From Panorpa germanica (lineage: Eukaryota > Arthropoda > Insecta > Mecoptera > Panorpidae): a DNA stretch of 64,000 bases. The translations under genes were made by a program, and so were the position numbers. The notes beneath the pieces were generated by a model. That model saw only the letters and a list, made by a program, of their open reading frames with translations. It made no database searches and was not told the origin of the DNA. The stretch covers positions 9,486,001-9,550,000 of the forward strand of contig OY783212.1 of NCBI GenBank assembly GCA_963678705.1. Direction: 5' to 3'. Every line of letters starts with the position of its first letter. Position 1 is the first letter of the stretch. Positions 1 through 11,059 of the stretch are shown here, in pieces.

Positions 1-744
1 TATACCCAAGATGCTGGTTAAAATAGCAAGAAGCCATTGCTGTCTGTAAGACCTATAAATAATAAATGCACTATTATTTACTTCTACTTTATACGTGACG
101 TTATAGTATTTATATACCAAGAGAGGCGCATTGATACTGTACCGGAAGAAGTTAGAAATTTCATATATCAAAGTCACGTAAAATTTCCCACTTCCCAAGG
201 TTCTTTTACATGTTTTATAACGTAAATAAAAACCAAATAAATTTAGGTAGAAATTTAAGCCTCCCTTTTCACTCGCTAAACCGTTTTATATTTTCCTTAG
301 CTACCACGTCGTGAAATCAATTGTACGAGTATCTAGTCCCAATTACCTTTTGGTAAAATTAATTGTACTGAATCATAATTATAATTATCTTTCCACGAAA
401 CTAATTGTACCTAGTCATCACATTTCAGATACGGCTCTGGAAAGCCAGATACGCGGTGTTTGTGTCGCACAGGTGTTGATTTAAATGCAACATATTGGGT
501 TGGTAAATATTTCGTTTATTTATACAAATATTGTTTTATTCATGTAAATAGCATTTAACATGAAAACACATCTGCTTGACGTAAAATGAACTAGATATAA
601 TAAATTTTACTCCAAATTTTATTAAATACACACTTAACATCTGAATTTTTCTGTTAACATTTGACTTTGTTCTTACCAGCTATTTACTAAATTATTAAAA
701 ATTTATTCAATTGTCATTATTGTTTCTTTGATCATTCTTTTAAA
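1..744. other. 5' flank of group 7-like unit A
   Basis: No convincing exon is seen here; the short open frame near the start is unsupported. From about 240 onward the sequence resembles the regions upstream of units B and D and the empty unit at 2.9-3.3 kb, including the GC-richer block at 433-505. It therefore belongs to the repeated tandem unit rather than to unrelated intergenic DNA. Confidence 0.6.
433..505 (+). promoter_or_regulatory. Conserved upstream block of unit A (candidate promoter module)
   Basis: A GC-richer block centred on the motif TGTGTCGCACAGGTGTT stands about 240-310 bases upstream of the A start codon. Related blocks lie upstream of B (3835-3905) and D (14931-15000) and in the gene-less unit (3093-3163). 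Conservation across units whose surroundings have drifted suggests a promoter or enhancer role. Simple shared ancestry of the duplicated flank is the alternative. No transcription start is visible. Confidence 0.35.
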
Positions 745-2488
745 ATGAATCAAATCCTTGGGTGTCTCTTCTTTGGACTAGCCGTTGCAAGCGCTGCGAA
801 TAATCCGATTAGTGTTGTGGTGGATAGTTTAAAAAATGCGAATAAGTAAGTTACTAATATCTCATATTTTGGTTAAGACATCACTGACCATGTACGATTA
901 CCTAGACGTTAAGAGTTTTAGTAGAAGATTCCTGTTTAATGTTATTTTTTTAAAGATTTATATGTGTGTATCAGATTTGGTTAGTTATTAGCATTGAAAC
1001 AATACATGCACTTTTACAAATCAGGTGTACACGGGTGAAAATACTTTCCTTATAAATAAATGAGGGGTGGGGGGAGGGGTTAAGGTCAAATCAATAAAAA
1101 AAGCATATTTTCTATAATATTTTTTGACGACGCAGTTACTATATAATTATTTCAAAATTCCTAAATGATAAAATGACATTTAAAGAATACTTTGTAAAAT
1201 TTTCATAAATAAATATCAAGCAAGGAGTTATTGACGGCGAATCTCCGCAGATGTTACAAAAATCTCATTGCGCTGTCCCTTATAACTCATCACTGGATTA
1301 TTTGAAATCAGAAAACCAAAATGATTTCATTAGTCGATAAGTTTCTGCAGGCAACCCTGCCAAGTTTCTTTTTATTAATACTTCAATTCTTTACAGCATT
1401 TAGAAATCAAAATACCGATTTTTCATGCAAAAAATTAAAATTAGAAAAAAAAAGAAACTCGACAGCGTTACCTCGGCATTTATGTAAAGAAAGAGTGTGC
1501 AAAATTTTAAAAGGATTGGTGCAGTAGATTTTGAGCTAGAGAGGGCACCGACTCTGAAAAAGCTAAGTGTGAGAAATACGCGTTCAAAAGTTTCAAAGGA
1601 AGACGAAAACAGACCAGAGAGGTGAAGATTTAAAACTCTATATCTCTGGCAGTTTTACTCCAATCGACTTCAAATTTTTACGCGATAAACTTAATATATT
1701 ATACATTAATATAAATAAATAAAAAAAAGAAAAAAAAAGAACTACACGTTGGCTATGATTCTCGTTTGATTAATAAATTTTAAAATAATTTCCAGAACTA
1801 CAACCAAAGAAAGTATCAACGGCAAGATTGATGAAGCTTTAGCTATCATAAGCAACACGATAAAAAATTAGATAAAGAACTTTTACCCATTGGATCTGCC
1901 TGATGCCATTGTAGGAGGGATCAAATTGACGGATGTCAAACAATATGGGATGCACGATATTTACCGCTTCGGTGACGCTGCAGTAACCTATGATGACTCA
2001 TTTATTTATCTAAACTTGACGACAGGTTACAAAGAGTTAACTGTAAGTTTGAATTTTCTGCAATTATACTTTCTTTATTACTTCTAATGTATTTATTACA
2101 ATTTATTATTCCAGACCGTTGCCAAGTACACCCTGCTCTTCATTTCGCAAGGAAAACTTACTGCAAAGATGAACGGATTTGTTTTTTCATATTCTATGCG
2201 CATTGATCGTCGCACATCCTATGTTAATTTGCAAATACTTGAAGTTAAATATCTTGGGTAATTTGATCTTAAAGAAACAACTAAAAAAGCGAAATTTTTA
2301 TTAACATCCACAATTATTTTCAGACCCATGAATGTGAAACTGGAAGGAAAAAGCCTGATTGATTCAGTGTTGGCTTTAGTTGTAAATCTGATTGCCGGTC
2401 TTTTCCAAGAACAGAGCAAGGCTCTGTGTTCCCACAAATCAAGCAAGTTGTTGAAGATCTAATAGCAGAACATAATAAGGCTTTATAA
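745..2488 (+). pseudogene. Group 7 allergen-like secreted protein, unit A, broken copy
   Basis: Four exons can be placed by homology with units B and D: 745-845, 1796-2042, 2115-2257 and 2324-2488. All have GT-AG borders and phases 2, 0 and 2, as in the intact genes. Exon 1 encodes a signal peptide beginning MNQILGCLFFGLAVASA. Exon 2 carries the family motif IYRFGDAAVTYDDSF. Two lesions break it. An in-frame TAG lies in exon 2 just before the segment matching FYKNFNPLDLPD, where the sequence is also shorter than in B and D. A one-base deletion in exon 4, after the match to LFQEQHKA, shifts the frame so that translation ends early. Splice sites are still intact, so the loss is probably recent. 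A stop-bypassing transcript cannot be excluded but nothing supports it. Confidence 0.8.
1055..1082 (+). other. G-rich tract, potential G-quadruplex, in intron 1 of unit A
   Basis: A run of closely spaced guanine blocks (GGGGTGGGGGGAGGGG) stands out in very AT-rich intronic sequence. Its spacing would allow a G-quadruplex on the plus strand. No related tract is seen in the corresponding introns of B, C or D, so it looks private to this copy. Confidence 0.4.
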
Positions 2489-2531
2489 CGTCGGTGAAGT
2501 ACGCAGCCGATTCGATTGAAAATTAGTTAAT

Positions 2532-2537
2532 AATAAA
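2532..2537 (+). other. Polyadenylation signal of unit A
   Basis: AATAAA lies about 45 bases after the ancestral stop codon of unit A. Similar signals follow B (7090-7095) and D (about 16631). Confidence 0.4.
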
Positions 2538-2869
2538 CACAATATATAAAAATTTTAATGTTAATATAACTTTCATTATTGTGGAATATTAAAATAGGTT
2601 TAATTATAAACGTAAATTTCATTATCATAGATTATTTTTTAATTATGATTTCTCGGGATTCCTAGTTCAAAAAAAAACAAAATATTGTTAGGGACGATAA
2701 AAGAAATACTGTAATTTATATTCATAGTTATACAACTTTTTTAGAAGTTGTATATAGGTTTTAATTTAAAACCATAAACTTGGAAACAGCATTTATCAAT
2801 AATTGGATTGAATTATTTATTTTTCAATTTTAAATAAAAAATCCAAAGTAATTTGACATCTCTAGTTAG

Positions 2870-3600
2870 ATAATGATTTATATACAATATACGAGTATAT
2901 AATGTAAATTCAATTATATCTAGTCATAATTGCCCTTCGGCAGAATCAGTTGTATCTAATCAAATTGCCTGTGGCGAAATCTATTGTATAAGGATCTACT
3001 CTCAATTACCTTTAAACAATTGTATATAATCATAATCATAGTTGCATTTCGACGAAATTAATGGCCTAGTCATAAGTGCCCTCCGAGAAATGGATCTGAA
3101 AAGCCGGTGCTCCTGATATGCGCAGTTTGTGTCGTACAGGTGTTCAATTGAAACGACGTATTGTGTTTATTGTAAATATTTCGTTTACTTGTACAAATTA
3201 CATGTTATTAATGTAAATAGTTTACTGACTAATAATGACTTTGTTATTTCCATAAAATAAAACATCTGTGTGACGTAAAACGAACCAGTTAAAACCAAAT
3301 TTTATTCAGTTTTCTTTTTGTTAATATTCATCATTAAATTTAATGTTAATATAGCTTTAATTACTGTGAAACATGTTTTTTTAATTTTTTTTTATTAATG
3401 CTTCACGGGCTTCTTAGGACCACGATCTTTTTTTTGCCCTTCTTCTTTAATTTCAACTGCTTTTTTTAAATTATTAACGTAAATTTCATTATCAGAGTTT
3501 ACAATACCATAATTGCGATTAACTTTTTAGAAGTTAAGGTGTAATACAGGTTTTGGGTAATTTTAATTTTCAACCATAAACTTGGCAACAGTGCATATGT
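2870..3600 (+). repeat. Gene-less tandem unit: 5' and 3' flanks without a gene body
   Basis: Positions 2870-3310 match the 5' flank of the neighbouring units, including the block at 3093-3163 and the ATGTAAATAG/ACGTAAAACGAACCAGTT tract before the start codon. Positions 3330-3600 match the 3' flank found after units A and B (ATTATTAACGTAAATTTCA and the following tract). The coding exons that should lie between are missing. A short, degraded piece of the dispersed LINE 3' end interrupts the 3' flank at about 3395-3460. This reads as a former gene unit whose body was removed by deletion or unequal exchange. Confidence 0.6.
3395..3460 (-). mobile_element. Short LINE 3'-end fragment
   Basis: Reverse-complement similarity to the 3' terminus shared by the LINE copies at 7.8, 12.4, 35.5 and 38.0 kb (the GGGCTTCTTAGGACCACG region). 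It is heavily diverged and only terminal sequence remains. Confidence 0.45.
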
Positions 3601-3834
3601 CAGTTTTAATTATTGATGTTTTTTAAGCCTTATCTTGTGGCCTTATCTACAAAACTATAACTGTACATGTGCAAAAATACCTTTTAAAATACAAAATACT
3701 TCTTTTTAATTTTTCAATTTTAAATACAAAATCTAGTCTTAATTATCTTTCGGTAAAATGAATTGTATTTAATCATAATCATAATTGTTCTTCGACGAAA
3801 TTAATTGTATTTAGTCATAACTGCTTCCGAGGTA

Positions 3835-3905
3835 GAGCTCTAGAAAACCGGTGCTCCTTATACGCGCTGTTGTGTCGTACAGGTGTTCAATTAAATACGA
3901 CATAT
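3835..3905 (+). promoter_or_regulatory. Conserved upstream block of unit B (candidate promoter module)
   Basis: Contains the motif TTGTGTCGTACAGGTGTTCA and lies about 290-360 bases upstream of the B start codon. It is almost identical to the block before D and similar to those of A and the gene-less unit. Its position relative to the ATG is kept in all four. Confidence 0.4.
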
Positions 3906-4193
3906 TGAATTGTGCAAATATTTCGTTCATTTGTACAAATTGTGTGGTTCATGTAAATAACTTACTAATTATATTGCTTTGTCATTTCAATAAAATAAAA
4001 CAGTTGTTTGACGTGGAATGAACCAGTTGAAACCAAACTTTACTCGAAATTTTGTTAAAGACGTAGTTAGCAACTAAAATTATTTGTTAATATTTGACTT
4101 TGTTACCTCGGAATCATTATCAAGTAGTCGTTAGAGTAGCAAACATCAAGCTTATTAAATTGTTGTTACTGTTCCTTTGATCATTCTTTTAAA

Positions 4194-7041
4194 ATGAAGC
4201 AAATCCTTGGGTGTCTCTTACTTGGACTAGCCATTGCAAGCGCTTCCAAAAATCCGATTACTGTTTTGGTAGATATTTTTACAATTCCTAATAAGTAAGT
4301 TACTAATCTTTAGAATGTCTCATATTTTAGTTAAGATATCAACCTATTATAACACATGGGCTGAAAAGTCCCGGCCCTAACAAAGAAAACACAGTTTTTT
4401 TGGTTCAAAATTAGCTTTATTCATCAACGTAATCTCCATCAAGAGCAACGCAATCATTCCAGCGCCGCTCTAACATTTCAATACCACTTTTGTAAAACGA
4501 TTTATCTTTTGCCTCAAAATAGGCCTCAGTTTCAGCGATAACCTCTTCATTCGTGCGAAATTTCTTCTTACCGGCGAGCATTTTTTTCAGGTCTGCGAAC
4601 AGGCAGTAGTCGCTGGGAGCCAAATCTGGTGAATACGGTGGATGTGGGAGCAATTCGAAGTTCAATTCATGTAGTTTTGCCATTGTTTTGATTGACTTGT
4701 GACACGGTGCGTTGTCTTGATGAAATAACATTTTTTTCTTTGCCATATGCGGTCGTTTCTTTGCAATTTCGGCCTTCAAACGCTCCAATAACGCTATATA
4801 ATATTCACTGTTAATGGTATTTCCTTTCTCAAGATAGTCGATGAATATTACACCACACATATCCCAAAATACCGAGGCCATAACCTTTCCAGCCGATTGT
4901 TGTGTTTTCGGGCGCTTTGGACGAGGTTCACCAGTTGCTGTCCACCCAGATGACGATCGTTTTGATTCCGGAGTGAAGTGATGGATCCATGTTTCATCCA
5001 TTGTCACATATCGACGCAAAAATTCCGGTTTGTTACGTTTAAACATGGCCAAACACTGCTCAGAATCATCAACACGTTGTCGTTTTTGGTCAACAGTAAG
5101 CAAACGCGGCACCCACTTTGAACAGAGCTTTCTCATAGTCAAATGCTCATGCAATATAAAGCCAACACGTTCTTTTGATATCTTTACGATGTCAGCTAAC
5201 TCACGCAACTTCACTTTTCGATCATTCCAAACGATTTTGTGGATTTTTTTTATGTTTTCTGGTGTTACCGCCTCCTTTGGACGTCCACTGCGTTCTGCAT
5301 CATCGGTGTCTCTACGACCACGTTTGAAGTCAGCAAACCAACGTTTTATTGTTGTTTCTGATGAAGCGGAGTCTCCATAACACTTTTAAAGCCATTGCTT
5401 CGCTTGAACGGTATTTTTTCCCATCAAGAAGCAGTATAAAATTAAAACACGAAATTGTTTTTGATCCATTGTTTTGAAAATAAGAAAAGTAGCGTCACTC
5501 TTAGCACAATAACTCACAAACTAATGAAGAGAATATTATGAAATTTTAACAGCTGTCTTTTGAAGGTTAGTATTAACTGAAAAAAGGTGACTGCAATAAA
5601 ACTAGCGCCATCTATGTGTTATGCCCGGGACTTTTCAGCCCATGTGCTATATCTGTTATTTTTCAAATATTTACTTGTGTGTTCAGACACATTTACTTTT
5701 CTTAAGTAATCGATAAATTTGATATTAATGTATAACAATTATTTCTTATCCTTACAACAATAAGTCCTTAATATCACCTGCTGTGAAGTGTGATATTAAT
5801 AGTTAAAATTCGTATATTTAACATGATAGAAGCCTGCCACGTACTCGTCTATCTCTAGACATATAGAACGGTTCTTAAGATTTCAAAAGAAAATTGGAAA
5901 TTCTTTAAAAGCCAATTTTTATATGATCTGTTACAAAAAAAAAATTCTTATAACAAAAATCCAAAAAGAATTAAAAACCAATTTTATTAGTCTATTGCTT
6001 AATTCTATAGTTTTTACTTTTAACCTATATCCACATGGCCGATGTTGTAAGTTGATATCGTGTGTTATAGTTTCTCTTGTGTCCTAAAATCCTAGTTTGC
6101 TGTAGTGATATTTTATATAAACCGAAATATGTATTTTTCTGTGTTATGTAGCATGTGATTAGAGAATTGTGTCTTTCGGTAGTCAGTATTTGATTCTGAA
6201 AGGTAGGCTATCACGTATGGACTGTTTCAGACATTGTTTTATTGGCTTTTGGTCTTAAAAATTCTACTAAATATTTTTAGTTACTATCGGACCTTTTTGG
6301 ATATGATTACCGCTTGATTAATAACTTTTCAAATAAATAATTTTCAGAACTCCTACCAGAGCAAGCATCAACGGCCAGGTAGATGAATCTTTAATTATAG
6401 CAAGCAACTTGACAATAAATAACGGGTTTTACAAGAACTTTAACCCACTGGATCTGCCTGATGCCATTATATCAGGAGGGATCAAATTGACGGAAGTCAA
6501 ACAATATGGCTTCCACGATATTTACCGCTTCGGTGACGCTGCAGTAACCTATGATGACTCATTTATTTATCTAAACATTACTAAAGGTTACAAAGAGTTA
6601 AATGTAAGTTGAATTTTATGCAATTTATTACCTTTTATCAGGTATTTATTACCATGTATTATTGCAGACCGTTGCCAAGTACAGACTGCTCTTCATTTCG
6701 CAAGGAACACTTACTGCAAAGATTAACGGATTTGTTTTCTTACTTTCTTTTCGCATTGACCGTCGCACATTTCATGCTAATTTGGACAATTTTCAAGTTA
6801 AATTCATTGGGTAATTAGATCTTAAAAAATAACTTGAAAAGGGAAATTTATATTAACGTCCACAATTAATTTCAGATCCATTGATGTGAAACTGGAAGGA
6901 AAAGGCCTGATTGATTCAGTGTTGGCCTTAGTTGTAAATCTGCTTGCCAGTCTTTTTCAGGAACAGCACAAAGCTTTTGTGGGGCCTCAGATCAAGCTAG
7001 TTATTGAAGATTTAATTAAAGAACATAATAAGGTTCACTAA
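4194..7041 (+). CDS. Group 7 allergen-like secreted lipid-binding protein, unit B
   Basis: Four exons join in frame: 4194-4294, 6348-6603, 6668-6810 and 6876-7041, giving 666 bases and 221 residues. All introns are GT-AG with phases 2, 0 and 2. The N-terminus MKQILGCLLLGLAIASAS is a clear signal peptide, so the product should be secreted. The mature part has an amphipathic N-terminal helix (SINGQVDESLIIAS), the motif IKLTEVKQYG followed by YRFGDAAVTYDD, a central strand-rich part, and a C-terminal helix with LIDSVLALVVNLLASLFQEQ. The order and character of these segments match mite group 7 allergens, whose fold is related to JHBP/takeout and BPI-type lipid carriers. That assignment rests on remembered family patterns. 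The natural ligand is unknown. Intron 1 is expanded by a mariner insertion at 4347-5649 that leaves the splice sites untouched. Very close to unit D. Confidence 0.8.
4347..5649 (-). mobile_element. Mariner DNA transposon, irritans (Himar1-like) subfamily
   Basis: About 1303 bp bounded by inverted termini sharing CACATGGGCTGAAAAGTCCC, with TA duplications at 4345-4346 and 5650-5651. The left end has a few extra bases beyond the shared terminus. The homologous intron of unit D (about 15421-15440) has the uninterrupted target CCCTATCTG, an empty site that fixes the borders. The element lies antisense to the host gene within intron 1 and is almost full length, so insertion was fairly recent and came after the B/D duplication. 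Confidence 0.92.
4417..5469 (-). pseudogene. Mariner transposase, complete length with one internal stop
   Basis: Read on the minus strand from the ATG at 5467-5469, the frame runs 350 codons to a TGA-type end position at 4417, the usual length for irritans-subfamily transposases. The N-terminal helix-turn-helix region begins MDQKQFRVLILYCFLMGKNT. Catalytic acidic residues are visible as D158 (VTMDETWIHH), D252 (HQDNAPCH) and D287 (APSDYC), which gives the D,D34D spacing. WVPRLLT and YSPDLAPSDY are intact. Codon 28 is TAA (5386-5388) after KQWL, where relatives have an acidic residue. The downstream open frame alone starts at 5214 and lacks most of the DNA-binding domain, so this copy is probably not active. 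Confidence 0.9.
6040..6250 (+). repeat. Dispersed repeat in intron 1 of unit B, related to 61.05-61.26 kb
   Basis: The stretch containing GAATTGTGTCTTTCGGTAG and the following tract to about 6250 is similar to 61055-61265 in intron 2 of the second MMP gene. Unit D keeps only the last part of it (about 15750-15800), so D has an internal deletion of about 270 bases or B carries extra repeat sequence. The class is unknown; no coding capacity or terminal repeats are seen. Confidence 0.45.
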
Positions 7042-7296
7042 TAAAGTTTGCTCTAACATTTTCATTTTTCAACTCCAGTTAAAAAATGTAATAAAAAACT
7101 CAATGTTACAAATGTAATATTAATGTAATTTATATGTTAAATAATGTATGTCAATCTTTAAATTTCACTATCAGGATTTACAATACCAAAATTTATTATT
7201 CATTGTGATACGACTTTTTCAGAGATTATATAGTGTAAAACAGAATTTGGTAATTTTAAGTTACTGGCATAAACTTGGCAACAGCAGTTTTTTTTT
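7042..7296. other. 3' flank of unit B
   Basis: Matches the 3' flanks after unit A (2560-2760) and in the gene-less unit (3330-3600). A polyadenylation signal is at 7090-7095. No further gene is seen. Confidence 0.5.
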
Positions 7297-8352
7297 AATT
7301 ATTTTTGATTAAATGATGAATAAATCATTTTGGTATTATATTTATAGATGAATGATTTTGAATTTCTCTTTGATTTTTCATTTTATTTAAGATGTTCATT
7401 TTAAATTCATTATGGATATGATTGTCGTAAAATTGTTTGAAGTTTTAAATTGTATTGAATATTGATTTATTGTCTGCTGGGACTGAGCTTGTTTGAATAT
7501 TGTTATTTGTTTGTTATTATGTATTGCTATGATGCATACAGAACGGCGCATGGCTCGGGTCACATAACAATTATGTATGCACCAAAATGTAAAAATAATA
7601 TCATCTATACACATAAGAGTACATACTATATGTACATGCAGTAATGTTTAAATATGCACCATTACATTTGCACATACATATAACATACAGTGTAGGTTTT
7701 ACATCACAATAAACATTAATGTATATACCTTGAATATTGTATGTATATAAAAAAAATTTTTTTTTTATATATAGTTTCTCGGGCTTCCTAGGCACGTAGC
7801 CTTTTATCGCCCCTACTATTGTTCTGCTTCTTCTTATACATTACATCCAGACAACAAGAATGATCTATTCATGGCTACTGCAGTTATAAATTTCGGTTTC
7901 GCAATCAAAAAGGGGGTGTTAACAGGAAGCGTCTGCGAAGTCTGTAGCACCGCCCTTTGGAGTCCATTTCTTGCCATTGCTGTATTTTTACATTGCCACA
8001 GAATGTGGTCAGGGTCTGCCTCCTCTTCACCACATTCGTATTTAGAGTTTGGAATGATTTTGTTTCTTGTTAGATGTTTCGGAGCTCCAGTATGATTCAT
8101 TCTTAGTCTTGAGGTCATTGTTATTAATCTTCTTGGCCATTTTAGTTTGGCAAACCATGGCTTACGTCTCAGTATTGGTTGTATTGTATAAAATTTTCTA
8201 CCTTTATCAGAATTATCCCACTTGTCTTGCCAATTTTTCTTTTCATTTATTTCTAATTCCGCTTTCATGTCTGATTTTATAAAATATGAAATGTATTATC
8301 ACAGGAAGCAGCTAGCTTGGCCATTTGGTCAGCTTTTTCATTTCCCTTAATT
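7297..8352. repeat. Left arm of 1.05-kb inverted repeat flanking unit C
   Basis: This segment is the reverse complement of 11894-12950, with small indels. The match runs through three parts: a unique-looking tract (7297-7600), a dispersed repeat (about 7605-7760) and a LINE 3' end (about 7762-8352). Because the similarity crosses the LINE terminus, the arms arose by duplication of the whole block and not by two independent LINE insertions. Unit C lies in the 3.5-kb spacer. Confidence 0.85.
7762..8352 (-). mobile_element. 5'-truncated non-LTR retrotransposon (RNase H-bearing LINE), left-arm copy
   Basis: On the minus strand an open segment of 144 codons (7834-8268) encodes the end of a LINE polyprotein. 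It starts after the RNase H domain and includes the zinc-knuckle-like motif CGEEEADPDHILWQC, typical of C-termini in RNase H-bearing LINE clades such as I or R1-like groups. The first cysteine of the knuckle is preceded by Y where other copies have C. It ends with the conserved 3' terminus GGGCGATAAAAGG...GCCCGAGAAACTATATA. Clade placement is uncertain without the reverse transcriptase. Confidence 0.75.
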
Positions 8353-9094
8353 CCCCGGCAACAGCAGTTGAAGTATTAATGTATTTCATAGACTCTATAT
8401 ATAAAAATACATACTCGTTAAACAAAGAAATATCTTCCTTTAATAATAAGAAACGTTTACATTTGTTTTCCATGGTTCTCCGGTTGAAGTTCTATTTATC
8501 ATATAATCCATACTATTTAGTGTATGTTTTATTTTACCTAATGTAAATAATTTTGGTAAATTTAGATATATTGAACGTTCACTTCATTAATGAGATTTCG
8601 AAAAATCGAAATTTCGAATATATTCAATATAGCAAAAATGACGAAGGCAGCGTTATTTGTAAAATTAGAAACAGAATTAAAGAGAATTTTGACTGCATTT
8701 TGTAAGGAGTTTATACGTTCTATCTTTATGCATAAGTTTCTGTATGCAACACTATTTTATTAATTATTCATATTGTGTTTTTAAAAACTTTGTTAATTTG
8801 GTTGTACAAATATTCTGCTTATTGATACGGATTGTCTGTTATTAATGCGCACACATAAATATCTTAGTTATTGTTTTGTTATCTAAAAAAAATTATCGAA
8901 TAATAAAATTATTCACTTAGCAACAGAAATTATTTGTTACTATTGATCATGTTCTTTTGTCACGTTCTCAACGTTGGTTTACAACGTTTATGTCGAGCAT
9001 GTCAAACAAGAATCATTATCAATTAGTAACTGCACCATTGTACATCAAATTTAATAGTTTGTAATTATTTTACCTATTGTACCATTTTTTTAAA
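8353..9094. other. Upstream region of unit C
   Basis: No gene is seen. From about 8930 the sequence is related to the region just before the start codons of B and D (for example AATCATTATCAA). The GC-richer upstream block present before A, B and D was not recognised here, so unit C may be controlled differently. Confidence 0.4.
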
Positions 9095-11059
9095 ATGTAT
9101 AAGCTGCTCTTGTTTCTCTTCCTTGGTGCAGCTGGTGCTACAAATCCAATTACTATTGTGGTAGATCTTTTTCGAAGTAGTACGTGAGTTACCAACCAAA
9201 GGAATATATTATATCTAAGTTTAGCTATTAGCCAATGGTCTCAATTAAGTATGATTTCCCATACGTTAAGAGTTCTTGTAGAATATTGCTGTCTAACGTC
9301 TTTTTTACTAAAACTTATTCGAAAAAAGAGATTAGCAAAAATCCGTATTAAAAAAAAATGTATGTAGCTTATTTTAATTTAAATGTTTTATTTTAGGTGT
9401 TAGAGATTCGATTTTATTTACATATTTTGTATATTGTCAATTTTTTGATTTTTCATTTGCATATTTTTTAAAAATAATTGCATTTTTTTAAGTACGAGAA
9501 TTTATAAGTTATCAACCTAATGATATTAAATAAAAGATGCATTTATTTAGTAATTTTTGTAGCATATAAATTCAGTACATAGTTATTAGCATTGAATCAA
9601 TATTAATAATTGATTAAAGTTGATTAGGGAGAATTAATAAAAATTAATTTAAAAATTTATATATATTTTTTTTTAATAATACTTTACGGGCGAAGTGAGA
9701 TATTATTAGTTAAATGCGCATATGCCTGCCCGCCATGTATAAAAACAGGAAACGTTTCACGTATATCTCGAGAATGATTCTTAGAATTAAAGAAAAAGAT
9801 AGAATTATATTGTAAGAAACAAAAATTTGTAATAAGCAAAATATTTTTTTGACCTGCTAGTAAAAAAATATATATGTTTAAGATTTGCTAAAAATAGAAC
9901 ATGTATTTATTATTATATGCTCACACGTATTGAGTACATTCTCACTCAAAAATAAAATACCCTGCCACAGAGTGTTCACAACTTCTTGTACTTAATATCA
10001 AATTATAAACACTTCCTGTTAGCGCCGCTTTTTTGGTTGCGAAACTGAAATTGATCGTTCTATTTGTCGGGATATAAAGGTTAAAAAAAAAATAATTAAA
10101 AGCAGAACATTATTTTGGGCGATAAAAGGAAACTTGCCTAGGAAGCCCGAGAAATCATTTAAAAAGAAACATCAGACTATACTATCGCTTCATTATTAAC
10201 TTTTAATATTATTTTCAGACTTCCAACCCAAGCAAGTATCAATAGCCAGATTAATGAATCTTTAGTTATTATAAACAATTTGGTAACAACCAACGGTTTA
10301 TACAAGAATTTTAACCCATTAGATATGCCTGATGTAACAGTAAGTTGGATGAAAACTGGTAAATCTTTCTCCCAAAGGATGTTTTAATAACTGTTAATCT
10401 TTCTTAGATCCCTGTCCTTCTTGGCCAAATGAAATTGACGGAAGTTAAAGAGTATGGGTTCAACAGCAGCTATCGGCATGGTGACGCTACAGTAGTCTCT
10501 AATAATTCGTTTATTTATCTAACAGTCGAATTGGGATTCACCGAGTTAACAGTAGTTTGAATTTTCTGCAACTAATAATATATATATTACCTTAATTTAA
10601 GGATATAGGGATATAAGGATAATTTCTTTATTACCTAAACACCTACGCAGAATTTATGAAATCTTATTATTTCAGATCGATTCCAAGTACGCTCTCAACA
10701 TTTTGATCGTTGCATCACAAGGAAAACTTACCGCAAAGATTAACGAATTTGTGTTTTCATTTTCTATAAGTATTGATCGAAGCACGTTTTATGTTACTTT
10801 GGAAAACTTTGAAGTCAAAAATATTGGGTAATTTGATGATAAGCAAACAACTAAGACTTGAAACTTTATATGAACATTTGTGATTACTTTTAGAACAATC
10901 GATATAAAGTTGGACGGAAGCAACCTGACTGATTCGTTGTTGGCCACAGTTATAAATCTGCTTTCACCAGTTTTCTTGGATCAAGCCAGGTCTATTGTGG
11001 GCCCACAGCTTAGGCAGATTAAAGAAGGTCTAATATCGGAACATAATATGGCTTTATAG
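9095..11059 (+). CDS. Group 7 allergen-like secreted lipid-binding protein, unit C (divergent)
   Basis: Five exons join in frame: 9095-9183, 10219-10339, 10408-10551, 10676-10827 and 10894-11059. The total is 672 bases and 223 residues. The signal peptide is MYKLLLFLFLGAAGA. The family features are kept: SINSQINESLVIINNLV, KLTEVKEYGF, YRHGDATVVSNNSF, and a C-terminal helix NLTDSLLATVINLLSPVF ending in EHNMAL. The single second exon of A, B and D is split here by a 68-base intron (10340-10407) immediately after PDVT, in phase 0. The donor of exon 3 is GTAGTT and not the GTAAGT seen in the relatives. Sequence is clearly more diverged than A, B and D from each other, but no stop or frameshift was found, so it is probably functional. 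Ligand and tissue are unknown. Confidence 0.78.
10020..10170 (+). mobile_element. LINE 3'-end fragment in intron 1 of unit C
   Basis: Begins within the coding end (TTCCTGTTAGCGCCGC) and continues to the family 3' terminus GGGCGATAAAAGG, then GCCTAGGAAGCCCGAGAAA and an A-rich tail. Same family as the copies at 7.8, 12.4, 35.5 and 38.0 kb. Heavily 5' truncated. Confidence 0.7.

Noticed and set aside
1321-1527. Open frame inside intron 1 of unit A
   Set aside because: Lies wholly within the intron and has no counterpart in the other units.
5030-5380. Plus-strand open frame of 116 codons
   Set aside because: It is the antisense shadow of the mariner transposase.
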